From positions 1 to 52,610 of the forward strand of contig JAFYYA010000106.1 in NCBI GenBank assembly GCA_017557785.1: 52,610 nucleotides of DNA, written 5' to 3'. The DNA comes from Salinivirgaceae bacterium. Lineage in GTDB: Bacteria > Bacteroidota > Bacteroidia > Bacteroidales > SZUA-534. The notes under the pieces are model-generated. The model searched no databases. It was not told the DNA's origin and was given only the letters and a program-made list of their open reading frames with translations. Below, piece by piece: positions 9,008-17,615 of the stretch; the stretch's first letter is position 1; each line of letters opens with the position of its first letter. The translations under genes and the position numbers were made by a program.

Positions 9008-10974
9008 TGCCCGTCGCTGCAAAACCCGAACTTTTGCTGCCCGTGGGCAACATCGAGAGCCTTTACGCCGCAATTGAAGGCGGTGCTGATGCCATCTATC
9101 TGGGACTCAAAGGTTTCAACGCTCGCGGAAGAGCTGCGAATTTCAGTGAAGCACAGCTTGCAGCAATTTGCAAATTGGCTGCCAAGCACCACGTGAAAGT
9201 TTACGTCACGTTGAATATTGTAGTGAAAAACAATGAGTTGGCCGATGTGCTCGACACGCTGCAATTTCTGTCGGAACAGCCCATTGCGGGCGTCATAATT
9301 CAGGATTGGGGCGTATTCAGCCTGATGCGGCGGTATTTTCCAAAACTTGTGGCTCACGCAAGCACGCAGATGGCCAACCACAACTCTGTTGGTGCCAACC
9401 ACTGCCAACGCATTGGTTTCAAGCGTGTTGTGCTTGCCCGCGAACTTACTTTCAGCGAGTTGAAACTGATTCAGCAGCATGCCAAAATTGAAACAGAAGT
9501 TTTTGTTCATGGCGCATTATGCTACTCAATATCAGGATTTTGCCAATTCAGCAGTTTCCTGGGCGGCGCTGGCGCAAACCGCGGACACTGCACACAACCA
9601 TGCCGTCGGTTCTATAACTGCAACGGACAAAAGCGCACGTTCTTCAGCATGAAGGATAACCAACTGATTGACAAGATTGAAAACCTTTCGCAAATGGGTG
9701 TAACATCGCTGAAAGTTGAAGGACGGCTGAAGTCGGGTGAGTATGTCTATACTGTGGCTCAAGCCTATCGTAAAGTGCTTGACAGCGAACAAGTTACCAA
9801 GCAAGTCGACGACCTGAGCCGCCCCAAAACGCAATGGTTCATGGGCCACTGCATTGCCGAGTCGATTGCCAACAACCCTAACACCGGGCTTTTGATTGGC
9901 AAAGTTGTTGATTGTCACGATGGTACAATAATATTCACCACCAACATTGAATTGGCAAAAGGCAACCGGCTGCGCGTCCGCACCGATGCCGACACCGACC
10001 AAAGCGCCTTTGTGCTTGATAATTTCCGTGTTGTTGACGGCATTTGCACCGCCAAAGGATTCCGCGGAACTGCTACCAAAGACACTGACATCTACTTAAC
10101 TGCCTGCCGCAGCCAAAAGTTTGGTAATGAGTTACCTGCAACTGCCTTCCGCGTACCACGAATGCCGCAGGCACTGAAGAAAGAAATTATCCAGAAGTTA
10201 CGCAAGCAGTTGAGCATCAGCGCAAAACCTGCGACATTCGTGCGCATCGACAATCTTGATTGGCTGAGATGCCCGTCGCTGCAAAAAACTGACATTGTGA
10301 TTGTCTCATTGCCAACGCTCGAGTGGCATAATCTGCTGAATTTAAATATTTCAGACAAACGGTTGCAGCAAAAAATATGGATTGAACTGCCATCGTTTGT
10401 AAGCGAGAAAAAAATTGAGCAAGTGCGCCAATTCTGCGCAGATTTTGCTAAAAAAGGCTTTAACCGATTCGTTTTGAGTCATTTGTCGCAAGCAGAGATG
10501 TTGCCGCCACAAAGCCGTTTCGCAACCAACGAATTGGTTTACGCCTACAACGACGCAGCGGCCGCATGGCTCATGCAGCAAGGTGCGGAATGGTTCATCA
10601 GTCCTGTTGAAAACGAGTACGAAAACCTGCTCACCGGCGCATGCCGCCAAATGGTTGTGCCGGTCTATTTCCATCCGCGGCTGTTCATCTCGCGACAGCC
10701 AGTGAAACTGCCTAAAAACCAGTTTACCGATGAGCGAAAAAAACGCTACCAGCGCCACCATGTGAACGGACTGACAATTATAACGCCCGAACAGCCAGTC
10801 TGCATCACTCAGTATGCCAACAAGTTGCGCGGCAAGAATTTCAATCGTTTCCTACTCGACCTTTCATTTGAAAAGCCAGACAACAACCGCCTTGTCCATC
10901 TACTGAAACTGCTTGCCACATCGGAAGGCATTCAAGGGACATTGGCGTTCAATTTTAAGAAGGGACTGAGGTAA
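9007..10974 (+). CDS. U32-family protein (RNA hydroxylation type, RlhA/TrhP-like)
   Basis: A protein of 655 residues whose ATG overlaps the rluD stop. The N-terminal half is a TIM-barrel-like U32 domain (ELLLPVGNIESLYAAIEGGADAIYLGL). The family signature is complete near residue 165: EVFVHGALCYSISGFCQFS, followed by the cysteines of GHCTQPCRRFYNC. The C-terminal half is longer than in TrhP and similar in total length to E. coli RlhA (about 650). Although labelled peptidase U32, characterised members carry out prephenate-dependent hydroxylation of 23S rRNA C2501 (RlhA) or tRNA U34 (TrhP). Coupling to rluD supports an rRNA role, but this is inference. Which RNA it modifies cannot be told from sequence alone. 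Confidence 0.85.
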   Translation: MPVAAKPELLLPVGNIESLYAAIEGGADAIYLGLKGFNARGRAANFSEAQLAAICKLAAKHHVKVYVTLNIVVKNNELADVLDTLQFLSEQPIAGVIIQDWGVFSLMRRYFPKLVAHASTQMANHNSVGANHCQRIGFKRVVLARELTFSELKLIQQHAKIETEVFVHGALCYSISGFCQFSSFLGGAGANRGHCTQPCRRFYNCNGQKRTFFSMKDNQLIDKIENLSQMGVTSLKVEGRLKSGEYVYTVAQAYRKVLDSEQVTKQVDDLSRPKTQWFMGHCIAESIANNPNTGLLIGKVVDCHDGTIIFTTNIELAKGNRLRVRTDADTDQSAFVLDNFRVVDGICTAKGFRGTATKDTDIYLTACRSQKFGNELPATAFRVPRMPQALKKEIIQKLRKQLSISAKPATFVRIDNLDWLRCPSLQKTDIVIVSLPTLEWHNLLNLNISDKRLQQKIWIELPSFVSEKKIEQVRQFCADFAKKGFNRFVLSHLSQAEMLPPQSRFATNELVYAYNDAAAAWLMQQGAEWFISPVENEYENLLTGACRQMVVPVYFHPRLFISRQPVKLPKNQFTDERKKRYQRHHVNGLTIITPEQPVCITQYANKLRGKNFNRFLLDLSFEKPDNNRLVHLLKLLATSEGIQGTLAFNFKKGLR

Positions 10975-11094
10975 CTGGTTTTTCCCTTTTTGTAAGCCCG
11001 ACATTTATTCCATCTAGTTTATTAATGGCTCTTTTTTCCGAAATTAATGCATACTTAAAATACTCAGCCAAAACGCTGCATCTTATCGCTTTTA

Positions 11095-11125
11095 TTTGAT
11101 TGAGAATTGTATGTTCTTATTTTTG
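11095..11125 (+). promoter_or_regulatory. Consensus Bacteroidota promoter before the 11155 gene
   Basis: TTTG (11095-11098), a 19-nt spacer and TATTTTTG (11118-11125) match the sigma-ABfr type consensus exactly. The -7 box ends 30 nt before the ATG at 11155, which supports that start over the two upstream in-frame ATGs at 11107 and 11128-11130. Confidence 0.85.
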
Positions 11126-11154
11126 TTATGTTTAAAGCAATAAAAATATTTGTT

Positions 11155-12684
11155 ATGACAGCATCTAAGTATTCTTTCATGTTTACCGTAGTATGCATTT
11201 TCTCTTGTATTGGAATTACTGCTAATTGTGCAACAGTTCTTAACAATAACCCCACTTATACTACAGACACAGTTAGCACAAAATTTAAAAGCATCGATAC
11301 TATCTTATCTGGCATAAGTATCTCTAAAAAAGATCCCGCAACCGACACAACGCCCTTAGAATCAATAAATTTCAGCGGGCTCGACACTAAATTAAAATAC
11401 GATGGAGATAATACCATCTCACAAAATTCTCTAAAGAAAATAACTCCAGATGGTTGGGAAATAATAACATACGACAATGGGCCAATCACTAATTTCAGTG
11501 ACTCGTGCTTAGTAGTAATATTCAAGACTAATGTTGCTGACTCTGATGACGATGATTGCTTCAAACGCTGTCTTTCTATTTTTCAGATAACTAATGGAGA
11601 ATACTTTTTAAAAAAGCAATCATTCAACTCGATTGACGAAAGTTGTGAACATGGAATGGCCGGGACCAGTATTTATTCGAAAGCACAAATCGGGTTATAT
11701 GTGGATGGTATCATTTATATTGATTATGACGTAGACCCAATGCATCCTTCCCATGTGGCTTATGGTTTTAAAGATGGCGAATGGTGGCTATTATACAATG
11801 AAACATGTCATTATTCATCTAGTTCAACAGAAATATACCTTTACGATGCAAATGCTAAAAAATATCAACACACTTCTTACAGTGAAGATGATGAACGCGA
11901 CGCTCATCATTGGGAGCACTTCCCTTTTCGCAAAGTTTACATGGGGGAATCTTTAGATTTCTCCCACCACCCAACAACCCAAACAGTTGACTGCCGATTT
12001 AGCGTGTGTTCGCTGTTCACAATGGAAGGGTATTTGCATTTCATTAGGGAAAAATGGCTTAAGGATGCCACAAAGATTTTGACAGAGAAAGGGACAATAG
12101 ACAATTATGGTTGGTCTGGAAGCAGTTTATTTGATACAGATTTCCACATTTTGGAACGCAATACCGAAACGGGAGAATTATCAAGAATAGGAACAAATAT
12201 GATTCAAATTGAATTGCAACCTGGCAGATATTGGGATAGTGACAAATGCGAGATTAATTATGACATCAATACATTGTCTGATGATTTAAGTGAAGACGGG
12301 AAACGCTTCTTGTTACAAGACTGGGTATCGATGAGTGACTATGAAAGAAATGTGAACGAGAAACGATTCAAATACTCTTTGCCTTATAGGTGCTACGTTT
12401 TTGGAAAGCTATTTGGAAAATATTCATTCTGCTTAACAGCAGATTATACTAACCCCGACAAAGTTACCGGATTTTACTTTTACGATAATAAAGGAATCCC
12501 AATACACTTAGAAGGCACCTTGGCTGATGGTAAATTGATAATGACAGAAACTGTTGATAATCAAATTACAGGATATTGGGAGTTGAACAAAATTAGTTAT
12601 AGAGATTCTTATTGGTACAATGCCGATAAATCAAAAAAATGCGAAATAGAAGTTGAGTACATCGAAAGAACTAATGATAATTGA
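11155..12684 (+). CDS. AT-rich exported protein of unknown function
   Basis: A protein of 509 residues starting MTASKYSFMFTVVCIFSCIG, with a signal peptide ending near ITANCA. No domain was recognised. The sequence is rich in Asp, Ser, Thr and Tyr, with a beta-strand-like pattern. Notable segments are VDGIIYIDYDVDPMHPSHVAYGF, an EDDERDAHHWEHF charged patch, and a C-terminal region (FGKLFGKYSFCLTADY ... ITGYWELNK) resembling a small beta-barrel or lipocalin-like fold; that resemblance is a guess. It has its own promoter and a strong terminator, so it is a single-gene unit. It is more AT-rich than rluD and the U32 gene upstream, hinting at different origin or weak expression constraints. Confidence 0.75.
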   Translation: MTASKYSFMFTVVCIFSCIGITANCATVLNNNPTYTTDTVSTKFKSIDTILSGISISKKDPATDTTPLESINFSGLDTKLKYDGDNTISQNSLKKITPDGWEIITYDNGPITNFSDSCLVVIFKTNVADSDDDDCFKRCLSIFQITNGEYFLKKQSFNSIDESCEHGMAGTSIYSKAQIGLYVDGIIYIDYDVDPMHPSHVAYGFKDGEWWLLYNETCHYSSSSTEIYLYDANAKKYQHTSYSEDDERDAHHWEHFPFRKVYMGESLDFSHHPTTQTVDCRFSVCSLFTMEGYLHFIREKWLKDATKILTEKGTIDNYGWSGSSLFDTDFHILERNTETGELSRIGTNMIQIELQPGRYWDSDKCEINYDINTLSDDLSEDGKRFLLQDWVSMSDYERNVNEKRFKYSLPYRCYVFGKLFGKYSFCLTADYTNPDKVTGFYFYDNKGIPIHLEGTLADGKLIMTETVDNQITGYWELNKISYRDSYWYNADKSKKCEIEVEYIERTNDN

Positions 12685-12712
12685 ATCATCGTAACTCATT
12701 TCAACTTAAAAC

Positions 12713-12741
12713 AAAACTCCAACCCAATGGGTTGGAGTTTT
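12713..12741. terminator. Bidirectional terminator between convergent genes
   Basis: AAAACTCCAACCC (12713-12725) pairs perfectly with GGGTTGGAGTTTT (12729-12741) around a 3-nt loop. T-rich tails exist on both strands, serving the plus gene ending at 12684 and the minus carbamoyltransferase gene ending at 12773. Confidence 0.9.
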
Positions 12742-12772
12742 GTTTATAATCAATCTCGTTGTCCTTAGTCTA

Positions 12773-13738
12773 TTAAAACTCCGTCTCCAACATCAATTTT
12801 AGCACTGTTTGCGCTGATACCACGCGGTTGGCGGCCTCAGGAATCACAATTGAGTCGGGGCTTTCAATCACATCGTCGGTAACAATCATATTGCGGCGGA
12901 CGGGCAGGCAGTGCATGAATTTCGCCTGATTGGTCCAACTCATGTGCTCAGTGTCGACGGTCCAACTCATATCCTTGCTCAGAATCTGGCCGTACTTGTC
13001 GGGGCAGGTTACACCAGGACATGACCAGTTTTTGGCGTAGATGAAATCGGCGCCTTCAAAGGCTTTGCGCTGGTCGTACTCAACACGTGCACCACGCACA
13101 AACTTCGGGTCCAATTCGTAGCCTTTGGGGTGAGTGATGACGAAATCGACATCGGCCTCGTTCATGAAATCGGCAAACGAGTTTGGCACGGCCTGCGGCA
13201 GCGAGCGTGGATGCGGCGCCCAAGTCAGCACAACCTTCGGGCGTTTCACCTTCTTATACTCTTCAATGGTGATAAGGTCGGCGAAGGCCTGCAGCGGATG
13301 GCAGGTTGCGGCTTCCATTGAGAAAACGGGTTTGCCAGAATATTTAACAAACTGATTCAGAATCTTTTCGGTGTAGTCATCCTCGCGGTTCTCGAAGCGG
13401 GCAAACGAACGCACGCCCAGTATGTCGCAATACTGCGCCATCACAGGAATAGCTTCGAGCAGATGCTCGCTCTTGTCGCCGTCCATCACCACGCCACGCT
13501 CAGTCTCAAGTTTCCACGCGCCCTGGTTCACATCGAGCACAATAACGTCCATACCCAGGTTGCGGGCGGCTTTCTGCGTGCTCAAACGCGTGCGCAGACT
13601 GTTGTTGAAGAATATGAGCAGGCAGGTTTTGTGCTTCCCCAGATGCTCCCAACCGAAAGGATTTTTCTTCACTTCAGCGGCCATTTTCAAGGCCTCGTCA
13701 AGTTTTGGTAAATCAAATACCGATGTATATGTTCTCAT
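12773..13738 (-). CDS. argF': N-succinylornithine carbamoyltransferase (arginine synthesis)
   Basis: A protein of 321 residues starting MRTYTSVFDLPKL; the longer frame upstream is intergenic repeat. The carbamoyl-phosphate loop reads SLRTRLSTQK rather than the classical STRT form. Also present are HPLQAFADL and HCLPVRRNM. This variant is typical of Bacteroidota, where arginine is made through succinylated intermediates: carbamoyl phosphate plus N-succinylornithine gives N-succinylcitrulline. The residue that distinguishes acetyl- from succinyl-ornithine enzymes (Pro90 in the B. fragilis enzyme, Glu92 in the Xanthomonas acetylornithine enzyme, from memory) is Ser90 here (DGDKSEHLLEA). Serine at this position is reported to favour succinylornithine. 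No other arg gene lies nearby. Confidence 0.9.
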   Translation of the reverse strand: MRTYTSVFDLPKLDEALKMAAEVKKNPFGWEHLGKHKTCLLIFFNNSLRTRLSTQKAARNLGMDVIVLDVNQGAWKLETERGVVMDGDKSEHLLEAIPVMAQYCDILGVRSFARFENREDDYTEKILNQFVKYSGKPVFSMEAATCHPLQAFADLITIEEYKKVKRPKVVLTWAPHPRSLPQAVPNSFADFMNEADVDFVITHPKGYELDPKFVRGARVEYDQRKAFEGADFIYAKNWSCPGVTCPDKYGQILSKDMSWTVDTEHMSWTNQAKFMHCLPVRRNMIVTDDVIESPDSIVIPEAANRVVSAQTVLKLMLETEF

Positions 13739-13868
13739 TATTTTTGATTTTTGAATTTCGATTTTATGATTGGTGAATCGGGCAATTGGACAATCGGTGA
13801 ATCGTATGTCCACAACTCGATTATACGATTATACAGTTATCCGATTCAACATTTTCTTAAACTATTTC
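13739..13868. repeat. Low-complexity intergenic repeats
   Basis: Short direct repeats fill this gap: GGTGAATCG occurs twice (near 13779 and 13795) and CGATTATA occurs twice in a row near 13818-13833. Similar short-period intergenic sequence is common in Bacteroidota. There is no coding potential beyond spurious open frames, and no promoter or terminator was recognised. Confidence 0.5.
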
Positions 13869-14339
13869 TTACTCCTTCCCCTTATCGTTCCGTTTCAGCA
13901 GATTTCGCACGGCCATGCCCGAAATCACGGTGATTATTATCGCGCCAGCGACAAAGAAAATGCCGATGAAAAACATCAGCCAATAGGAACCTGACAGCGT
14001 TGGATTACCATCGCCGATGCTGTAGAACGAACCACTTAGCGCGACGTAGCAGAAAAGCGTGAAAACCGTGAAAAAGGCAACGGGCAAGTAGGTTATCGCT
14101 TTTTTGCCGCTCTGCCAGTACATCCAAAGCGAAACGCCCAGCAGCACCACAAAAAACACAATGTTGGTGGTTGCAATAGGTTTTTGAATGGCGCTTAGCA
14201 CATTGAACGTGGGCTCGCTCGACAGGCCGCCAATGGTTGAATTGGCTTGTGCGCACATTATCAGCATGACTGCCACGTAAACAGCCGAAAGGCCGACAAA
14301 CGCCCAGCCAACTATCTTTTTGATTTCCTTTGCTTCCAT
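13869..14339 (-). CDS. Four-helix inner-membrane protein of unknown function
   Basis: A protein of 156 residues starting MEAKEIKKIVGWAFVGLSAV. Four hydrophobic segments are visible: about 9-29, 58-76, 81-103 and 117-142. The C-terminus is basic (RNLLKRNDKGKE). No catalytic motif was found and no family recognised. It starts 2 nt after the stop of the HD-domain gene, so the two are co-transcribed and probably translationally coupled. Confidence 0.75.
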   Translation of the reverse strand: MEAKEIKKIVGWAFVGLSAVYVAVMLIMCAQANSTIGGLSSEPTFNVLSAIQKPIATTNIVFFVVLLGVSLWMYWQSGKKAITYLPVAFFTVFTLFCYVALSGSFYSIGDGNPTLSGSYWLMFFIGIFFVAGAIIITVISGMAVRNLLKRNDKGKE

Positions 14340-14341
14340 AA

Positions 14342-15598
14342 TCAGTCAGTAATTTCTTTTGGCCAAGATATGTAGTATTTGCTTACGGTTGTCGACAGGG
14401 CGCGAATATTGAGCATGTCGGCCACGTTGACAATCTCCGTAACGCTGCCATCTTTCTCTTTTACAAATATTTGGTCGTGGCGCTGGCTGTATGCCTTGTT
14501 GGCGATGACACCCGAACTGACAAAATAGCCCGCTTCATCTTCCGAAAAGTTGTATTTCTTCATCACGCCTTGCGTCAACAGGTTAACCATGCCGTTGTCG
14601 GCGGGCTGGTCCTGCACAATGGTTTTAGGCAGACGGCGGTTCATCAGGTTCTGGCACAGGCGGCTCAGCACGCGGTCGGGGTGGGTTGTCCACGCCTTCA
14701 CGGCGACCATAAGGTCGGTGTCGTCGAGCATGGCGAAATTCTCGAGCGTTGTGAGCCCATTGTCGCGTTTGGCGTCTGATTTAAAGTCGTCTAAAACAAC
14801 ATGATTGGTCAGGAAATATTTCAGCGGCGCCGACGCTTCAACTTTCTCGCCCTGCGCTACAAGCCATTTGGCACGGCGCAGAATGTTAATCAGCAGTTGC
14901 TCTGCCGAATGCACGGTTTTGTGCAGATAAACCTGCCAATACATCAGGCGGCGGGCAACAAGAAATTTCTCAATCGAATAGATGCCTTTTTTCTCCACAA
15001 CAAGTTGGTCGTCAACTACATCGAGCATTTTAATAATGCGGTCGGTGCTGACAATGCCCTCGCTAACGCCAGTGAAGAAACTGTCGCGGCGCAAGTAGTC
15101 GAGCCTGTCAACGTCGAGTTGGCCCGACACCAGTTTTGTCAGATACTGCTTCGGGTACTGATGGGTGAAAATATCGATTGCCGTGGTGAGCGCGCCATCG
15201 AACTGGCGGTTCAGTTTATCCATGAAAACCAGCGAGATATCTTCGTGCGTGGTGTCGGCAATGTGGTGCTCGAGCGCGTGCGAGAATGGGCAGTGACCAA
15301 TGTCGTGAAGCAGGATGGCAATCATTGCGCTCTCACGCTCGTGGTCGGTGATTTCAGCACCTTTTAGCCGCAGAGTGTCTAACGCAAGTTGCATGAGCGA
15401 TGTGGCGCCAATGGTGTGCAGAAAGCGCGTGTGTTGCGCTCCAGGATAAACCATGTCGCTCATTCCCAACTGTTTGATGCGGCGCAACCGCTGAATCCAC
15501 GGATGCTCAATAAGTTGCAGAATCAGTGGCGACGAAAAATCAATCAGTCCCAACACGGGGTCGTTGATGATTTTGGTCTTTGTGTTTTTATTGTCCAT
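14342..15598 (-). CDS. HD-domain phosphohydrolase (SAMHD1/dGTPase-like)
   Basis: A protein of 418 residues starting MDNKNTKTKIINDPVLGLID. The metal-binding HD set is complete: His in TRFLHTIG, His-Asp in ILLHDIGHCPFSHALEHH, and Asp in QLDVDRLDYLRRDSFF, with the GVSEGIVSTDRII region after it. This is the architecture of the HD/dNTP triphosphohydrolase family related to SAMHD1 and YdhJ-like proteins. The substrate (dNTP or another nucleotide) is not determined by sequence. It lies second in an operon after the SpoIIE-type phosphatase (30 nt gap) and before the small membrane protein. Confidence 0.88.
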   Translation of the reverse strand: MDNKNTKTKIINDPVLGLIDFSSPLILQLIEHPWIQRLRRIKQLGMSDMVYPGAQHTRFLHTIGATSLMQLALDTLRLKGAEITDHERESAMIAILLHDIGHCPFSHALEHHIADTTHEDISLVFMDKLNRQFDGALTTAIDIFTHQYPKQYLTKLVSGQLDVDRLDYLRRDSFFTGVSEGIVSTDRIIKMLDVVDDQLVVEKKGIYSIEKFLVARRLMYWQVYLHKTVHSAEQLLINILRRAKWLVAQGEKVEASAPLKYFLTNHVVLDDFKSDAKRDNGLTTLENFAMLDDTDLMVAVKAWTTHPDRVLSRLCQNLMNRRLPKTIVQDQPADNGMVNLLTQGVMKKYNFSEDEAGYFVSSGVIANKAYSQRHDQIFVKEKDGSVTEIVNVADMLNIRALSTTVSKYYISWPKEITD

Positions 15599-15628
15599 CA
15601 GCCTAAGGCTTACATTATTATCAATCAG

Positions 15629-16861
15629 TTATTTAAACTCGATGCCCAACATTGTGATGTCGTCGAAGAAGTCGTTTTCGGCACCCTTGTGCTCGTAGAG
15701 CGACTCAATGATGCCATCGATGTCGTCGGCAATGGATTTGCCCTGCTGCATGGCGAACTCAATTGGCTCAGTACCAAAGGCTTGATGCGAAATATTCTCA
15801 AGTTCGACAATGCCGTCGGTGAAGCAGATGAGTTTGCTGCCGTTAGGCACAACTTCCTCACCGATATTGATTTTCGGTATCGAATCGAGCATGCCGACGC
15901 CCATGCAGCCTTGCGTGAGTTGCGTCACTTCGCCGCTCTTGGCATTGAACAGCAGCGGCGGGTTGTGGCCAGCATTCACGTAGGTGAGTTTGCGAGTTTC
16001 AGTATTGTAGAAAGCGATGAAGAGAGTGATGAACTTTTCGCCGTTCACATTCTCTATCACTTTGGTGTTCAGTTTGTTGACGATATCGGTGAGCGACACA
16101 CCCGTGCCAGCCAGCGCCCGCAGGTTAGCCTGGAAGTTCGACATCAGCAGCGCGGCTGAAAAACCCTTTCCCGATACATCGGCAATGCAGAAGCAGAACT
16201 CATTGTCACTCAGGCGAATCCAATCGTAATAATCGCCACCCACATCGAAGTGCGGCAAGTAGTAGGCCGACACGTGCAACTTGTTGTCGTTGGGCAACAT
16301 AGTCGGGTTTGGAATCAGCATTGTCTGCATGCGCGATGCCAGTTCCAACTCCTTCTTCATGGCTTCCTGCCGAACGTTCTCGTTGAAAAGGTTTCGGTTT
16401 TCGATGGCCACCACAATAATATTGGCCAAAGTCTGGATAAAATCGAGATGCTTGATGGTCGGGCTCATGCCAGCGCGCTCCTCATCGGTGTCACCAATGA
16501 TGACGTAGGCAATGGGCTTATTGTGGTGATAGACAGGGATTATAGTGTCGAACAGCGCAAGATTCTGATTGAGAGTGGCGGTGAGATTGGTAATCTGCTT
16601 GTAGTACTGCAAGTCGTTCTCAACACGGATGCCGTCGGCCACAGAGCGTTTCACGCCTGCCATGAGAATGCGCTCCCACTTCTGGTTGTAACTGAACATC
16701 AGCACTTTACCAATGTTCAAATCGTCACACAAAATGCTTTGGAATTTCTCGAGCAGTTTGTCGACTGGCATATTCTCGTTGATTGCCAGCGTGATACGCA
16801 ACAGCGCATCGAGTTTGAAGTTACTCAGTTGAAGCCTGTTAAGCGATGCTTTTTCTTGCAT
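15629..16861 (-). CDS. GAF-SpoIIE/RsbU-type serine phosphatase
   Basis: A protein of 410 residues. A GAF-like sensory region (about 15-165: ALLRITLAINENMPVDKLLEKFQ ... PVYHHNKPIAYVIIGD) leads through a helical linker (RQEAMKKELELASRMQTML) to a PP2C-like SpoIIE domain. Metal-binding acidic motifs are present: DVGGDYYDWI, FCIADVSGKGFSAALLM, LICFTDGIVE and the final DDITMLGIEF. Such enzymes dephosphorylate anti-anti-sigma factors in partner-switching pathways. No STAS or RsbW-like gene is in the window, so the partner is unknown. It is first in the operon with the HD hydrolase. A variant -7 box (TACTTTAG, 16894-16901) lies 33 nt upstream. Confidence 0.9.
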   Translation of the reverse strand: MQEKASLNRLQLSNFKLDALLRITLAINENMPVDKLLEKFQSILCDDLNIGKVLMFSYNQKWERILMAGVKRSVADGIRVENDLQYYKQITNLTATLNQNLALFDTIIPVYHHNKPIAYVIIGDTDEERAGMSPTIKHLDFIQTLANIIVVAIENRNLFNENVRQEAMKKELELASRMQTMLIPNPTMLPNDNKLHVSAYYLPHFDVGGDYYDWIRLSDNEFCFCIADVSGKGFSAALLMSNFQANLRALAGTGVSLTDIVNKLNTKVIENVNGEKFITLFIAFYNTETRKLTYVNAGHNPPLLFNAKSGEVTQLTQGCMGVGMLDSIPKINIGEEVVPNGSKLICFTDGIVELENISHQAFGTEPIEFAMQQGKSIADDIDGIIESLYEHKGAENDFFDDITMLGIEFK

Positions 16862-16900
16862 AAACCGAATATATTATGGATAAAACGATGCCGCTAAAGT

Positions 16901-16930
16901 AAAAAAAAACACCGGATTGCGCCGGTGTTT
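16901..16930 (-). terminator. Terminator of efp
   Basis: ACACCGG (16909-16915) pairs with CCGGTGT (16922-16928). On the minus strand the stem is followed by at least nine T residues. It follows the efp stop at 16953. Confidence 0.88.
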
Positions 16931-16952
16931 TTATAGTTACTTGTCAACCAAT

Positions 16953-17516
16953 TTATTTAATACGCTCGCCGTAACTGCGGTCGCGGGTATCAACTTTGAT
17001 GCGCTCGCCAGCATTGATGAAGAGCGGAACCATAACAGTTGCGCCAGTCTCAACGGTTGCAGGCTTCATTGCGTTGGTGGCGGTATCACCCTTAACACCT
17101 GGTTCAGTGTAAGTTACCTCCAACTCAACGTATGGCGGCATTTCGGCTTGCAGCGGTTTCTCGGTTTCAGCGTGGAAGGTGATGTCAACCAACTGACCTT
17201 CTTTCATCAGGTCGTTGTTCTCAATCAAATCGCCATCGATGTTAATCTGGTCATAAGTCTCGGTGTTCATAAACACGAAACTGTCGCCCTCACGGTAAAG
17301 GTACTGATACTGACGGCGCTCGATGCGGACCGTCTTAATCTTGACATCGCCGTGGAAGATGTATTCGATAGTTTTGCCGTTCTCAAGGTTCTTGAGTTTG
17401 GTGCGGACGAAAGCAGGGCCTTTGCCTGGTTTCACGTGAAGGAAATTCACAACTGTGTAGAGTTTGCCATCGAGTTCGATGCACAAGCCGTTCCTCAAAT
17501 CTGAAGTATCTGCCAT
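16953..17516 (-). CDS. efp: Translation elongation factor P
   Basis: A protein of 187 residues, full family length. EF-P enters the ribosomal E site and relieves stalling at polyproline. The KOW-like N-terminal domain carries the tip loop HVKPGKGPAF, with Lys32 as the residue that is modified in many bacteria. The two OB domains follow (FVFMNTETYDQINIDGDLI; VELEVTYTEPGVKGDTATNA ... VPLFINAGERIKVDTRDRSYGERIK). Which modification system acts on Lys32 cannot be read from this window; no epmA or ymfI-like gene is adjacent. It is monocistronic with its own promoter and terminator. Confidence 0.97.
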   Translation of the reverse strand: MADTSDLRNGLCIELDGKLYTVVNFLHVKPGKGPAFVRTKLKNLENGKTIEYIFHGDVKIKTVRIERRQYQYLYREGDSFVFMNTETYDQINIDGDLIENNDLMKEGQLVDITFHAETEKPLQAEMPPYVELEVTYTEPGVKGDTATNAMKPATVETGATVMVPLFINAGERIKVDTRDRSYGERIK

Positions 17517-17552
17517 AAAATTAATGTATTGTTTATCTTAAAAATTAGGGTG

Positions 17553-17583
17553 CAAAAATAATTGATTTGGATAAAATTACAAG
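17553..17583 (-). promoter_or_regulatory. Promoter of efp
   Basis: The minus strand reads CTTG (17580-17583), a 19-nt spacer and TATTTTTG (17553-17560). The -7 box is perfect and the -33 box has 3 of 4 bases. It ends 37 nt before the ATG. Confidence 0.75.
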
Positions 17584-17615
17584 TCGGTTTTCAGTGAAAA
17601 TCAAAAGGCAGCCTA

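Noticed and set aside
13739-13868. Coding extension of the carbamoyltransferase upstream of 13738
   Set aside because: The extra residues come from low-complexity repeats, and the protein already has full family length from MRTYTS.
15389-16159. Plus-strand open frame of about 256 codons
   Set aside because: It lies antisense across the HD hydrolase and SpoIIE phosphatase genes, both of which have complete motifs.
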